The position numbers were made by a program, and so were the translations under genes. The notes beneath the pieces were generated by a model. The model did no database searches and was not told the DNA's origin. It saw only the letters and a list, made by a program, of their open reading frames with translations. From Cellulomonas sp. P24 (lineage in GTDB: Bacteria > Actinomycetota > Actinomycetes > Actinomycetales > Cellulomonadaceae), in the NCBI RefSeq assembly GCF_024704385.1, contig NZ_JAJDFX010000002.1, forward strand, positions 2,418,001 to 2,482,000: a DNA stretch of 64,000 bases. Reading direction: 5' to 3'. Position 1 is the stretch's first letter. Every line of letters starts with the position of its first letter. Of this stretch, positions 46,815 through 56,877 are shown piece by piece.

Positions 46815-47246
46815 TCAGGTGTGGTGCGACTCGCCGCGCTCGGACCCTCGAGGTTCGACGGGAAGGGCGTCGTCGTCCACGTCGAGGAGGTCGCCGATCC
46901 GGGTCACCTCGAGGAGGAACCGCACGGTCGGCGGCACCCGGAGCAGGCGGACCCGGTGGGCGCTGCGCGTCGACAGGCGAGCCAGGAACGCGACGCCCGA
47001 CGAGTCCATGAACGTCACGTGGTGCGCGTCGACCTCGATCGGCAGGCCGGCCTTCTCGGCCTCGGCGCCGGCCTCGAGGAGCTCAGGTGCGAGGTCGGCG
47101 TCGACCTCGCCGGTGAGCACGATCCGTGTGCGCTCGGGACCGACGATCACGTGCACGGTCCCGGGCTCGACGGCCGTGGGTCGGCTCCCGGTGCTCGCTG
47201 CGTCTCGGACGGGCTCGTCCGGCGTCGGGCTGTTACCGTCGCGCAC
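46815..47246 (-). CDS. STAS-domain anti-sigma factor antagonist
   Basis: A 143-residue protein from GTG 47246, with GAGGAG six nt before. The STAS fold spans about residues 35-135: VHVIVGPERTRIVLTGEVDADLAPEL, then the phospho-acceptor loop VTFMDSSGVAFLARL (the D-S-S-G serine). This is the classic site phosphorylated by anti-sigma kinases such as RsbW. N-terminal 30 residues are disordered. It is divergent from a PAS-GAF-SpoIIE-HATPase protein, which has both a phosphatase and kinase domain, so it is the likely substrate. Confidence 0.88.
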   Translation of the reverse strand: MRDGNSPTPDEPVRDAASTGSRPTAVEPGTVHVIVGPERTRIVLTGEVDADLAPELLEAGAEAEKAGLPIEVDAHHVTFMDSSGVAFLARLSTRSAHRVRLLRVPPTVRFLLEVTRIGDLLDVDDDALPVEPRGSERGESHHT

Positions 47247-47343
47247 GATGCTCCTCTCGGGTCGGCCGAGGTCCGGGACGGATCCTCCGGACAGCCCGGG
47301 CGAGCTGCTGACCTGTGGGCACGCTAGACGATCGGAGGTGGTC

Positions 47344-49479
47344 GTGGTCAACCCTTCGGACCGGGACCCGTCGGACGCGGCGCTCTCCGAGGTGCGCGAC
47401 CGCGCCCTGCAGGCCACCAGCGCGGCCTTCATGATCATCGACGCGACCGTGCCGGGTCGGCCGATCGTCTGGGTGAACGACGCCTTCACCCGGACGACCG
47501 GCTACCCGCTCGCACAGGTGCGCGGCCGCAGCGCGACCGTCCTGATCGGTCCCGAGACGGACCTCGCGACGATCGCCGCGTTCTCGGCCGCGATGTCGGC
47601 GGGACGCAGCGCGTCCGGGACGCTGGTCTCCTACCGGGCGGACGGGAGCCCGTTCTGGAACCACACCTCGCTCGCCCCGGTGCCCGATGCCACCGGACGG
47701 ATCACGCACTGGGTCGTCAACCAGGTCGACGTCACGGACGAGATCACGACCAGCGCGGCACAGCGTCACGAGGTCGAGGTCGAGCGGCAGGCCCGGCACG
47801 AGCTCGCGGTCCTCACGGAGGTCTCGAACCTTCTGATGGATCTCGACGACCCGCACGCCCTGCAGGCGATCGCGGACGAGCTCGCCGGGCGCCTCATCGA
47901 GTGGGCCGGGTTCTTCCTCAACGACGGCGGTCTGCACGCCGCCGAGGGCATCGACGTGGACGCGCCACCGAGCGGGCGCGGTCGTCGGCACGGTGGCGGG
48001 GACATCCGCGACGGGGCTCGCGACGCACCCGACGACCCGCACGCGTCCGACCCCGTCCAGCAGCTCCTCGACGGTGGCGGCGAGCAGCCGGTCGACCTCG
48101 ACCTCGGGGGGACGTTCCCGGACCGGACCGCGTCGCGCTGGCTCGCCGACCACCTGCGCGCGGTCCTCGGGCCACGGGGCGTCACGACCGTCGTCCTCTT
48201 CCCGGTCGAGGGGCGCGGTCGCATCCTCGGGCTCCTGGCCGTCGTGCCACGCGCGCGGACCGGCACCTCGGGGTTCGCACCGAGCACGCTCAGCGTGCTC
48301 GACCTCACGGTGCGTCGCGTCGGTCTCGCGGTCGACAACGTCCGCCTGTATGCACAGGAGCATGCCCTCGCCGAGACCCTGCAGAGCGCGATGCTGCCGC
48401 AGCAGGCCCAGATCGAGGGCGTCGACGTGTGGACGTACTACTCGCCGAACACGGGCCACGCCCAGATCGGCGGCGACTGGTACGACGTCCTGCAGGTGTC
48501 GCCGGACGTCGTGGCGGTCGTGATCGGGGACGTCGTCGGGCACGACGTCGAGGCGGCCGCCGCGATGGGCCAGCTCCGGTCCGTGGTGCGCTCGTTCGCG
48601 CTCGAGCTCGCGACCCCGGGGCCGGTGCTGGAGCGCGTGGACCAGGTCGTGAGCGGCATGACGATGAGCCGGGCCGCGAGCATGGCGCTCGTGACCCTCA
48701 CGCACCAGGACGGGACCTGGCGGCTCGAGTACGCGCGCGCGGGTCACCTGCCGGCGCTGCTCGTGCGCGACGGGCACCCGACGCTGCTCGACGACGCGGG
48801 CGGCCCGCTGATCGGGTTCGGTGGCCGTCCGCGCGCCACGGCGCACCACGACCTGCGCCCGGGGGACGTGCTCGTCCTCTACACGGACGGTCTGATCGAG
48901 CGGCGCGACCGGCCGTTGCGGGAGGGGCTGACCGCCCTGCAGGACCTCGCGTGCGGCATCACGGCGATCGATGCCGCCGGGATCGGTGAGGACCTCGTCG
49001 CCGGGCTCGTCGACCGGCCGGAGGACGACGTCGCCGTGGTCGTCGTCCGCCTGCCCGACCACGCGACGGACGACCGGGTGCACGCGCACAGCCGCAGTGC
49101 GCGCCGGTGGGTGCTGCCGAGCGAGCCGGCATCGATCGGGCGGGCCCGTCATGCGGTGATCCGCACGGGTCGTGCCTGGGGGCTCACCGACATCGGGAGC
49201 GCGGAGCTGGTCGCGTCCGAGCTCGTCGCGAACGCCGTCCTGCACGGCTGGGGGCCGATCTCCCTGCGGCTGTTCGACACCGGGGACGGGCTGAGGATCG
49301 AGGTCGAGGACGCCAACCCGGCGCCGCCCGTGACGACCGACGGTCATCCCGGGCGCGTCGGCGGCTACGGCATGCGCATCGTCGAGCGGCTCGCGGACTG
49401 GGGCTGGCGCCCGCTGCCGAAGGGCAAGCTCGTCTGGGCGCGGATGCGGGTCGCCGAGGTCCGGGGTCCCGAGGACTAG
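47344..49479 (+). CDS. PAS-GAF-SpoIIE phosphatase-HATPase kinase switch protein
   Basis: A 711-residue regulator from GTG 47344 with GGAGG at 47334-47338. PAS/LOV-like domain (about 15-130): FMIIDATVPGRPIVWVNDAF, though the LOV cysteine motif is absent. GAF domain (about 150-335) with a low-complexity insert around residues 205-235. PP2C/SpoIIE phosphatase (about 341-570): QIGGDWYDVLQ, VIGDVVGHDVEAA, LVLYTDGLIERRD. HATPase_c anti-sigma kinase (about 595-705): SAELVASELVANAVLHGW and a G1 box with GGYGMRIVERLA. It can dephosphorylate and phosphorylate a STAS protein, probably that at 46815-47246. It ends on a CTAG shared with the MFS stop. Confidence 0.93.
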   Translation: MVNPSDRDPSDAALSEVRDRALQATSAAFMIIDATVPGRPIVWVNDAFTRTTGYPLAQVRGRSATVLIGPETDLATIAAFSAAMSAGRSASGTLVSYRADGSPFWNHTSLAPVPDATGRITHWVVNQVDVTDEITTSAAQRHEVEVERQARHELAVLTEVSNLLMDLDDPHALQAIADELAGRLIEWAGFFLNDGGLHAAEGIDVDAPPSGRGRRHGGGDIRDGARDAPDDPHASDPVQQLLDGGGEQPVDLDLGGTFPDRTASRWLADHLRAVLGPRGVTTVVLFPVEGRGRILGLLAVVPRARTGTSGFAPSTLSVLDLTVRRVGLAVDNVRLYAQEHALAETLQSAMLPQQAQIEGVDVWTYYSPNTGHAQIGGDWYDVLQVSPDVVAVVIGDVVGHDVEAAAAMGQLRSVVRSFALELATPGPVLERVDQVVSGMTMSRAASMALVTLTHQDGTWRLEYARAGHLPALLVRDGHPTLLDDAGGPLIGFGGRPRATAHHDLRPGDVLVLYTDGLIERRDRPLREGLTALQDLACGITAIDAAGIGEDLVAGLVDRPEDDVAVVVVRLPDHATDDRVHAHSRSARRWVLPSEPASIGRARHAVIRTGRAWGLTDIGSAELVASELVANAVLHGWGPISLRLFDTGDGLRIEVEDANPAPPVTTDGHPGRVGGYGMRIVERLADWGWRPLPKGKLVWARMRVAEVRGPED

Positions 49480-51071
49480 CGCGGGCGCGACGGCAGGAGC
49501 GCGAGGACGAGGACGGCCCCACCGGCCGCGGCCGCTGCGCCGGCCGCCATGGCGACCCCGGTTCCGCTCATGAACGCGGCGCGGGCGGCGTGGGCCACGA
49601 CCGGTCCGATCGTCCCGCCGGCTGCGTCCGCCACGGCGAGCGCACCGCCGAGGGAGCCGTGGATCGCGTGCGCGGCTGCCTCCGGCACGGGGTGACCGGC
49701 GAGAGCCGCGGACACCGACGACTGGTACCGGGTCGACAGCACGGACCCGATCACGGCGACGCCGAACGCCCCGCCGACCTGCAGGGCCACGGCGTTGACC
49801 GCCGACCCGATACCGGCGTCGCCCCGGGGGACCGAGCCGACGACCGAGTTCGTCGCCGTCGGCAGCAGCAGTCCCGCCCCGCACCCGATGAGCAGCAGCC
49901 CGGGAACGACGTCGGTGTAGACCGTGGCCGCGGTCGACACGGCCGAGACCTGCCACAGCCCGGCGGCGATCGCGGCCAGGCCGGCTGCAGCGGTGCCCTT
50001 CGTCCCGATGGCGTGGACGGCGTGGGCGGAGAGCGCCGCACTCACGACGAGGACGCCGGCGAGCGGGAGGATGCGCAGCCCTGCCTGGAGCGGCGTGTAG
50101 GCCAGGTCCGACTGCAGGAACTGCGTCTGCACGAACAGCGACCCCAGCAGGCCGAATGCCCCAAGGGTCTCGGCGGCCGCAGCGACGGAGAACCGGCGGT
50201 CGGCGAAGCACCCGAGGGGGAGCATCGGATGGCTGCTGCGGGCCTCCCAGACCACGAAGGCGAGCAGCACGCCGACGCCACCGACGCCGGCCCGGACGAC
50301 CGGCGCCGACGTCCAGCCGTCCACCGGGGCCTGGATGATGGCCCAGAGCACCAGGCCCAGGCCGGCAACGGAGAGCACCGCACCGGTCGGATCGGCGGGC
50401 TGAGGGGCAAGGTTCCTCGACTCGGGCACCACCAGCACGGCGCCGACGAGCCCGGCGGCGACGACAGGGAGGTTGACGAGGAAGATCGATCCCCACCAGA
50501 ACCTCTCCAGCAGGAGGCCGCCGGCGATCGGGCCGATCGCGATGCCGAGCCCGATGGTGCCGGCCCAGGCACCGATGGCCCGGACCCGCGCCGCCGGCTC
50601 GCGGAAGAGGTCGTTGATGATCGACAGCGAGGCCGGGATCGTCAGCGCGGCGCCGGCGCCCATCAGCGCTCTCCAGATGATGAGGGGGCCGGCGGAGTGC
50701 GCAACGGCGGCGCCGGCGGAACCCGCCGCGAAGACGACCAGACCGAGGAGGAAGAAGCGTCGTCGCCCGAAGCGGTCGGCCAGGCTGCCGCCGAGGAGCA
50801 GCAGGCCGGCGAGCACCATCGCGTAGGAGTCGACGATCCACTGCAGCTCGCTCGACGTCGCACCGAGGTCCCGGACGAGCGTCGGCAGGGCGACGTTGAG
50901 GATGGTGTTGTCGACGTTGATGATCAGCGCCGCAGTGCACACGACCCCCAGCGCAACGCCCCGCCTCCCTCGTCGAGTGGAGCGATGTGCGCGAGACACG
51001 CGGGCGTGTCCGCGCACATCGCTCCACTCGACCGGGGCGGGTGAGGGGGGTGACGCGGGAGTGGGTGGCAT
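49476..51071 (-). CDS. MFS drug exporter, DHA2 family (14 helices)
   Basis: A 531-residue transporter. Motif D1 NVDNTILNVALPTL, motif A LLGGSLADRFGRRR, and the C motif GIAIGPIAGG show the EmrB/QacA (DHA2) family, with about 14 helices. The start at ATG 51071 adds 36 non-conserved residues, of which a large part (VEWSDVRGHARVSRAHRSTR) is encoded by a 61-bp palindrome also found at 60335. No better start is seen downstream. The divergent TetR gene and a palindromic operator at 51083-51113 suggest ligand-induced expression. Substrate is unknown. Confidence 0.9.
   Translation of the reverse strand: MPPTPASPPSPAPVEWSDVRGHARVSRAHRSTRRGRRGVALGVVCTAALIINVDNTILNVALPTLVRDLGATSSELQWIVDSYAMVLAGLLLLGGSLADRFGRRRFFLLGLVVFAAGSAGAAVAHSAGPLIIWRALMGAGAALTIPASLSIINDLFREPAARVRAIGAWAGTIGLGIAIGPIAGGLLLERFWWGSIFLVNLPVVAAGLVGAVLVVPESRNLAPQPADPTGAVLSVAGLGLVLWAIIQAPVDGWTSAPVVRAGVGGVGVLLAFVVWEARSSHPMLPLGCFADRRFSVAAAAETLGAFGLLGSLFVQTQFLQSDLAYTPLQAGLRILPLAGVLVVSAALSAHAVHAIGTKGTAAAGLAAIAAGLWQVSAVSTAATVYTDVVPGLLLIGCGAGLLLPTATNSVVGSVPRGDAGIGSAVNAVALQVGGAFGVAVIGSVLSTRYQSSVSAALAGHPVPEAAAHAIHGSLGGALAVADAAGGTIGPVVAHAARAAFMSGTGVAMAAGAAAAAGGAVLVLALLPSRPR
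50972..51032. repeat. 61-bp palindromic element, copy 1 (inside the MFS gene)
   Basis: Starts GTCGAGTGGAGCGATGTG and ends CACATCGCTCCACTCGAC, with a near-perfect 29-30-bp stem and a two-base loop; one base of the left arm is unpaired. The second copy (60335-60395) has the same 61-bp length, the same TGGAGCG/CGCTCCA stem base and the same ACAC-C-GGCGTGTC core, but a different stem body with compensating changes. It is translated as part of the MFS N-terminus. Confidence 0.85.
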
Positions 51072-51082
51072 GTCGGCTCTCG

Positions 51083-51113
51083 ATACTCACGGGTATTGAA
51101 TACTGGTGAGTAT
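51083..51113. promoter_or_regulatory. Palindromic TetR operator between MFS and tetR-like genes
   Basis: A 31-bp palindrome: outer arms ATACTCAC (51083-51090) and GTGAGTAT (51106-51113), inner arms GTATT and AATAC around central G (51098). It lies 12 nt from the MFS start and overlaps the TetR start, the layout of an autorepressed divergent operator. Confidence 0.8.
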
Positions 51114-51804
51114 GCTCGGGGATGTGGACGACGTCAACGCCATCGGGCGCCCCCGGCCGGACCGGTCGCCGGACGCGGGACCGGCGACTCGACCCCAGGG
51201 GCGACCAGGCCGTGCGGAGGTGCGTCGCCGCCTTCTCGACGCGGCGCTCGGCGTCTTCGCCGAGCACGGCTACGCCAACGCCCGTCTCGACGACGTCGCG
51301 GCGGCCGCCGGGCTCACCAAGGGCGCGATCTACTCGAACTTCACCGGCAAGGACGACATCTTCTTCGCGATGCTGGACGCGCAGGTGCGCGACCGGGTCG
51401 ACGCCGTCCACGCCGCCCTGACCGCCGCCGAGGATGCCGAAGGCGCCCACGACGACGACGCCCAGGACGAGGACGCCCCGTACCGGATCGGGCGTCTCCT
51501 CGCCACGACGATCACCGAGCAGCGTGAGTGGCAGCTGGTCTTCCTCGACTTCTGGCTCCGTGCCGTGCGCGACGACGCCGTGCGCGCCCAGTTCCTCACG
51601 CACCGTCGCGAGATCCGCACCGCGATCGCCGACGCCGTGGAGCAGGTGGTCGGGAACCCGCCGACCGAGACCGGGTTCAGCATCGACGACGTCGTCACGC
51701 TCGTCCTCGCGCTGAGCAACGGCCTGACGATCGAGCAGAACATCGACCCCGGGTTCGTGAGCCCCGACCTGTTCGGCCGGGTCCTCGCGCAGCTCTCCCG
51801 GTAG
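51106..51804 (+). CDS. TetR-family transcriptional repressor
   Basis: A regulator of up to 232 residues. GTG 51106, ATG 51112 and GTG 51124 are candidate starts; the first two lie in the operator. The helix-turn-helix reads RRLLDAALGVFAEHGYANARLDDVAAAAGLTKGAIYSNFTGKDDIF (about residues 42-87). The ligand-binding domain has the region RIGRLLATTITEQREWQLVFLDFWLRA. An Asp/Glu-rich loop (about 107-123) is unusual. It should repress the divergent exporter and itself. A 15-bp tandem repeat follows its stop. Confidence 0.9.
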   Translation: MSMLGDVDDVNAIGRPRPDRSPDAGPATRPQGRPGRAEVRRRLLDAALGVFAEHGYANARLDDVAAAAGLTKGAIYSNFTGKDDIFFAMLDAQVRDRVDAVHAALTAAEDAEGAHDDDAQDEDAPYRIGRLLATTITEQREWQLVFLDFWLRAVRDDAVRAQFLTHRREIRTAIADAVEQVVGNPPTETGFSIDDVVTLVLALSNGLTIEQNIDPGFVSPDLFGRVLAQLSR

Positions 51805-51830
51805 CGGCCGCGGCTGCCGAGCTCCCAACC

Positions 51831-51890
51831 CCTCGAGCCGTCGACCCTTGAGCCGTCGACCCTTGAGCCGTCGACCCTTGAGCCGTCGAC
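51831..51890. repeat. 15-bp tandem repeat, four copies
   Basis: The unit CCTTGAGCCGTCGAC (first copy CCTCGAG...) occurs at 51831, 51846, 51861 and 51876 without gaps, between convergent tetR-like and STAS genes. It begins 26 nt after a stop codon, as the other two tandem repeats here also closely follow genes. Confidence 0.9.
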
Positions 51891-51891
51891 C

Positions 51892-52224
51892 CTAGGCCGG
51901 TCGGGCGTCGTCGCTCGCGCCGTCCGGGTCGATCCGGAACAGGTCCAGCGCGCCGCACACCTCGAGGACGAACAGGTCCCGGTCGCCCGCCCCGCGCAGC
52001 ACGGTCGCGCCGCCGCGCTTGCGGCTCGCATCCGCGAGCGAGATGAGGAACGCCGCACCCGTGGAGTCCATGAAGGTCACCTGCGCCAGGTCGATCACGA
52101 GGAGCTGACGGCGGAGCCCGACGATGCGCGCGGCGATCCCGGGGAACTGATCGCGCGCGGCGAGATCGAGGTCGCCGGAGACGACCACGGTCGTCGTCGC
52201 CGACGAGGTCGAGATCTCGATCAC
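51892..52224 (-). CDS. STAS-domain anti-sigma factor antagonist (second)
   Basis: A 110-residue protein from GTG 52224. The STAS fold covers nearly all of it: TTVVVSGDLDLAARDQFPG, then VIDLAQVTFMDSTGAAFLISL with the phospho-acceptor Ser/Thr (D-S-T-G), and terminal VLEVCGALDLFRIDPDG. It differs from the protein at 46815-47246 in lacking the N-terminal arm. No kinase gene is adjacent, but a suitable kinase-phosphatase lies 3 kb away. It converges on the TetR gene. Confidence 0.85.
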   Translation of the reverse strand: MIEISTSSATTTVVVSGDLDLAARDQFPGIAARIVGLRRQLLVIDLAQVTFMDSTGAAFLISLADASRKRGGATVLRGAGDRDLFVLEVCGALDLFRIDPDGASDDARPA

Positions 52225-52385
52225 CGCTGCGCACCAGGGGGTAAGGGGTCGGGGGATTCTCGACTGTATCCAGCGGCGCAGGTCGCCGCATGTGGGCGCC
52301 GGTCCGGTGCCCGCCCGCTGAGCGCAGATCGTGCGGCTCGCACGCTCCGGATGAGCGATCGACGGAGTCCTGCGACACTGGCCGC

Positions 52386-52829
52386 ATGAGCGAAGTGCGC
52401 CGCCATGACCTGCTCGACCCCGCGCCGACGCTGCTGCCCGAGGACCACCCCGACGTCCTCGCCCGGGCCGAGCTCGGGGCCGGGGCCGATGCCGTCTCGG
52501 TCCTCACCGCGCACCCGGCGTCGTCCTACCTGTGGGCCGCGTTCTCCCGGGGCGCCCTCGGCACCGGGACCCCCGAGGGTGCGCTCGCTGCCTACGCGTA
52601 TGCGCGTACGGGCTACCACCGCGGGCTGGACGCGTTGCGCAAGGCCGGCTGGCGCGGCCAGGGGCCGATCCCGACGGGCCACCTCCCGAACCAGGGGTTC
52701 CTCCTGAGCGTCCTCGCCCTCGAGCAGGCGGCCGCGGCGATCGGCGAGATCGACGAGGCGGAGAGGTGCGAGCGGCTGCTCCTCAACTCGGGGACGACCG
52801 CGGCGGAGGTCGCCGGGCTGCTGCTCTGA
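52386..52829 (+). CDS. DUF3151 family protein
   Basis: A 147-residue DUF3151 protein: LLPEDHPDVLARAELGAGADAVSVLTAHPASSYLWAAFSRGAL, then YARTGYHRGLDALRKAGWRGQGPIPTGHLPNQGFLLSVLALEQAAAAIGE. The family is restricted to actinobacteria, and its gene usually lies between fba and purA, which fits here though other genes intervene. A weak GACACT -10 sits six nt before ATG 52386. Function is unknown; helical all through. Confidence 0.88.
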   Translation: MSEVRRHDLLDPAPTLLPEDHPDVLARAELGAGADAVSVLTAHPASSYLWAAFSRGALGTGTPEGALAAYAYARTGYHRGLDALRKAGWRGQGPIPTGHLPNQGFLLSVLALEQAAAAIGEIDEAERCERLLLNSGTTAAEVAGLLL

Positions 52830-52904
52830 ACGCCGGCTCCGGGCTCCTGCTCCGGGCGCTGGCTCCGGGCGCCCGGTCCGCCTCCCCGGAGGCTGAGTCA
52901 GGGG

Positions 52905-52933
52905 TTGCGTCTCGGCCCCTGCCGCGCGACAAT
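52905..52933 (+). promoter_or_regulatory. SigA-like promoter of the chemotaxis receptor gene
   Basis: TTGCGT (52905-52910) and GACAAT (52928-52933) are separated by exactly 17 nt. The leader to ATG 53016 is about 75 nt. The preceding stretch contains three near-copies of GGCTCCGGGC. Confidence 0.5.
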
Positions 52934-53015
52934 CCGGCGCCTTTTCCTCAGGTCGTGGTGGTCGTCGCCGATGGCATGGCGACACGTTCCCACCGGACCT
53001 GAGGACCTCACGACC

Positions 53016-54653
53016 ATGTCGACGCAGCCGCACCCCACCACACCGACGGCCGAGCGGCGCCGTCGCCGACGGCTGAGCGATCTCAGTGTCGCGGCCAAGG
53101 TGATGGGCGCGCTCGGGATCGCGATCCTGGCGACGGCACTCGTCGGCGGGGTTGCCGTCGTCACGACGTCGAACATGGCACGTGCCACCGAGCGGATGTA
53201 CACCGAGCAGGTCCTCGGTACGTCGCTCGCAGGTCAGATGCGCTTCCAGATGCTCTCGGTGCGGGTGAACGCGCTCAGCGCGGCCTACGTCCCGGACAAG
53301 TCCGCGACGGCGGGGTTCCTCGACGCGCGGAACGCGGCCCTCGTCTCGGTCGGGGACATCGCCAAGCAGTACCTCGACACGACCTCACCGACCGCGGGGC
53401 AGCGCGCGGCCGTCGCGGCCGTCGTCACCGATGCCAAGGCCTACGGCGATGCGCTGGCCCAGGCCGACGTCCTGACGAAGGCGGGGGACGCCGCGGGCAT
53501 CGAGAAGCTCCGGTCGAGCACGATCTCCCCGCTCGGCGTGAAGATCACCGACGAGATCGAGAAGATCGTCGCGGAGCAGACCAAGCTGTCCGCGGCCCTG
53601 AGCGCGCAGTCGTCCGCGGCGGCCTCGACGGCTCGCGGCTGGATCGTCGTCGTCGCGATCGCCGGTGCGCTGCTCGCCCTGCTCGTCGGGCTCGCTCTCG
53701 TCCGGCGCCTGCGGTCCGACGTCACGCGCCTGCGTCACGTCGCGGAGGCGCTCGCCGAGGGTGACCTCACGAAGCCGACGGGCCTGACGGGCCGGGACGA
53801 GATCGGCGTCACGGCGGCTGCGCTCGACGCCGCGGTCGTGAACCTCCGCAAGCTGATCCACGGTGTCCGGGACGCGGCGTCGCGCACGGCGGAGGCCGCG
53901 TCGCGCCTCTCGGCGTCGTCGGCCGAGGTGACCTCGTCGGCGCAGGAGACGAGCACCCAGGTGGGTGTCGTCGCCGGGGCGTCGGGCGAGGTGTCCCAGC
54001 ACGTGCAGTCGGTCTCGGCGGGGGCGGAGGAGATGGGGGCCTCGATCCGGGAGATCGCGCAGAACGCCAACGAGGCGGCGAAGGTCGCGAACCAGGCGAC
54101 CGGGGTGGCGGCGGCGACCAACGAGACGGTGGCCAAGCTGGGGGTGAGCTCGCAGGAGATCGGCAACGTGGTGAAGGTGATCACGAGCATCGCGGAGCAG
54201 ACGAACCTGTTGGCGTTGAACGCGACGATCGAGGCGGCTCGTGCGGGTGAGGCGGGCAAGGGGTTCGCGGTGGTGGCCGGTGAGGTCAAGGAGCTGGCGC
54301 AGGAGACGGCGCGGGCCACGGAGGACATCGCCCGGCGGGTCGAGGCGATCCAGGACGACACCGCGAGCGCGGTGACGGCGATCGGGCAGATCTCGACGAT
54401 CATCGCCTCGATCAACGACTTCCAGCTCACGATCGCCAGCGCGGTCGAGGAGCAGACAGCCACGACCAACGAGATGTCCCGCGGGGTCAACGACGCGGCG
54501 CAGGGTGCGGAGAGCATCTCCCAGAACCTCAACGGCGTGGCGACCTCATCGGCACGGTCCACCGCGGTGCTCGAGGACATGGGTGAGGCGCTCGCCCAGC
54601 TCGCCGAGCTGTCGGCGGGGCTCCGCAGCCAGGTGGAGATGTTCGTGGCGTAG
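53016..54653 (+). CDS. Methyl-accepting chemotaxis protein
   Basis: A 545-residue receptor from ATG 53016. Helix 1 ([24 protein letters not shown]) and helix 2 ([21 protein letters not shown], about 210-230) bracket a 4-helix-bundle sensor of roughly 160 residues. A HAMP domain follows ([25 protein letters not shown]). The signalling hairpin has the invariant [20 protein letters not shown] tip with its flanks [20 protein letters not shown]. There is no C-terminal CheR-tether pentapeptide. It implies a motile host with CheA/CheW elsewhere. The ligand cannot be told. It stands alone, before purA. Confidence 0.94.
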   Translation: MSTQPHPTTPTAERRRRRRLSDLSVAAKVMGALGIAILATALVGGVAVVTTSNMARATERMYTEQVLGTSLAGQMRFQMLSVRVNALSAAYVPDKSATAGFLDARNAALVSVGDIAKQYLDTTSPTAGQRAAVAAVVTDAKAYGDALAQADVLTKAGDAAGIEKLRSSTISPLGVKITDEIEKIVAEQTKLSAALSAQSSAAASTARGWIVVVAIAGALLALLVGLALVRRLRSDVTRLRHVAEALAEGDLTKPTGLTGRDEIGVTAAALDAAVVNLRKLIHGVRDAASRTAEAASRLSASSAEVTSSAQETSTQVGVVAGASGEVSQHVQSVSAGAEEMGASIREIAQNANEAAKVANQATGVAAATNETVAKLGVSSQEIGNVVKVITSIAEQTNLLALNATIEAARAGEAGKGFAVVAGEVKELAQETARATEDIARRVEAIQDDTASAVTAIGQISTIIASINDFQLTIASAVEEQTATTNEMSRGVNDAAQGAESISQNLNGVATSSARSTAVLEDMGEALAQLAELSAGLRSQVEMFVA

Positions 54654-54683
54654 GCCCGGCACGCGGTCCTCGGCCGTGCGTGA

Positions 54684-56102
<1,419 letters not shown>

Positions 56103-56174
56103 CCCGACGGTGGTCGGCGGGATCGGACGGGTGCAGGTGGCGCGCCTGCGGGTGGACGACGCGAGCGTGTCGGC

Positions 56175-56816
56175 ATGACGGGCCGTCGGACGTCCGTCCT
56201 CCCGGACTCCCGCGTGCTCGTCGGGCCGGTCGTGACGCTGCGACCGCTCCGCACGGACGACGCGGCGGAGCTGTTCGAGGCGATCGGCTCGGAGGAGGTC
56301 TGGGCCGCCGGGTACAACGGCGGCGAGGCCGCGCGACCGCGGAGCGAGGCCGAGACGGCGCGGTGGATCGACGCGCTCGTGCACCACGGCCCACGGGCGA
56401 CCTACGCCGTGACCCTCTCTGAAGGTGCAGCGGGCACGGCCTTCGGTGCGCCCGGACGCGTCGTCGGGACCTCGTCGCTCGTCGAGGCCGACCCCACGCA
56501 CCACCGCGTGCACCTCGGGGCGACGGCCTACGCGCCGCGGGTCTGGGGGACGGCGGTGAACCCGGCCGCGAAGCGTCTGCTGCTCGCCCACGCCTTCGAG
56601 GACTGCGGCTTCGAGCGCGTCAAGATCCAGACCGACCACATCAACACCCGCTCGCAGGCCGCGATCGCGAAGCTCGGCGCGGCGCGCGAGGGGGTGCTGC
56701 GCCACGAGATGATCCGGGCCGACGGGACCTGGCGCGACACCGTCGTCTTCTCGATCCTGGCCGACGAGTGGCCGGACGTGCGTGCGCGCCTCGATGCGAG
56801 GATCGCGGCCGGCTGA
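56175..56816 (+). CDS. GNAT-family N-acetyltransferase (RimJ-like)
   Basis: A 213-residue protein from ATG 56175. The GNAT pattern includes VGPVVTLRPLRTDDAAELFEAI, a central strand VVGTSSLVEADPTHHRVHLGATAY, the acetyl-CoA region WGTAVNPAAKRLLLAHAFEDCGFERVKIQTDHINTRSQAAIAKLGAAREGVLRHEMI and a terminal strand. That pattern is typical of RimJ/RimL-type acetyltransferases that modify amino groups. The acceptor is unknown. It converges on the RamB-like gene. Confidence 0.9.
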   Translation: MTGRRTSVLPDSRVLVGPVVTLRPLRTDDAAELFEAIGSEEVWAAGYNGGEAARPRSEAETARWIDALVHHGPRATYAVTLSEGAAGTAFGAPGRVVGTSSLVEADPTHHRVHLGATAYAPRVWGTAVNPAAKRLLLAHAFEDCGFERVKIQTDHINTRSQAAIAKLGAAREGVLRHEMIRADGTWRDTVVFSILADEWPDVRARLDARIAAG

Positions 56817-56877
56817 GGTGGACGGCCGAGGTCGGCCGGACCGTCGGTGTCGGACGATCGCGGTCGATCGGCCGCCG

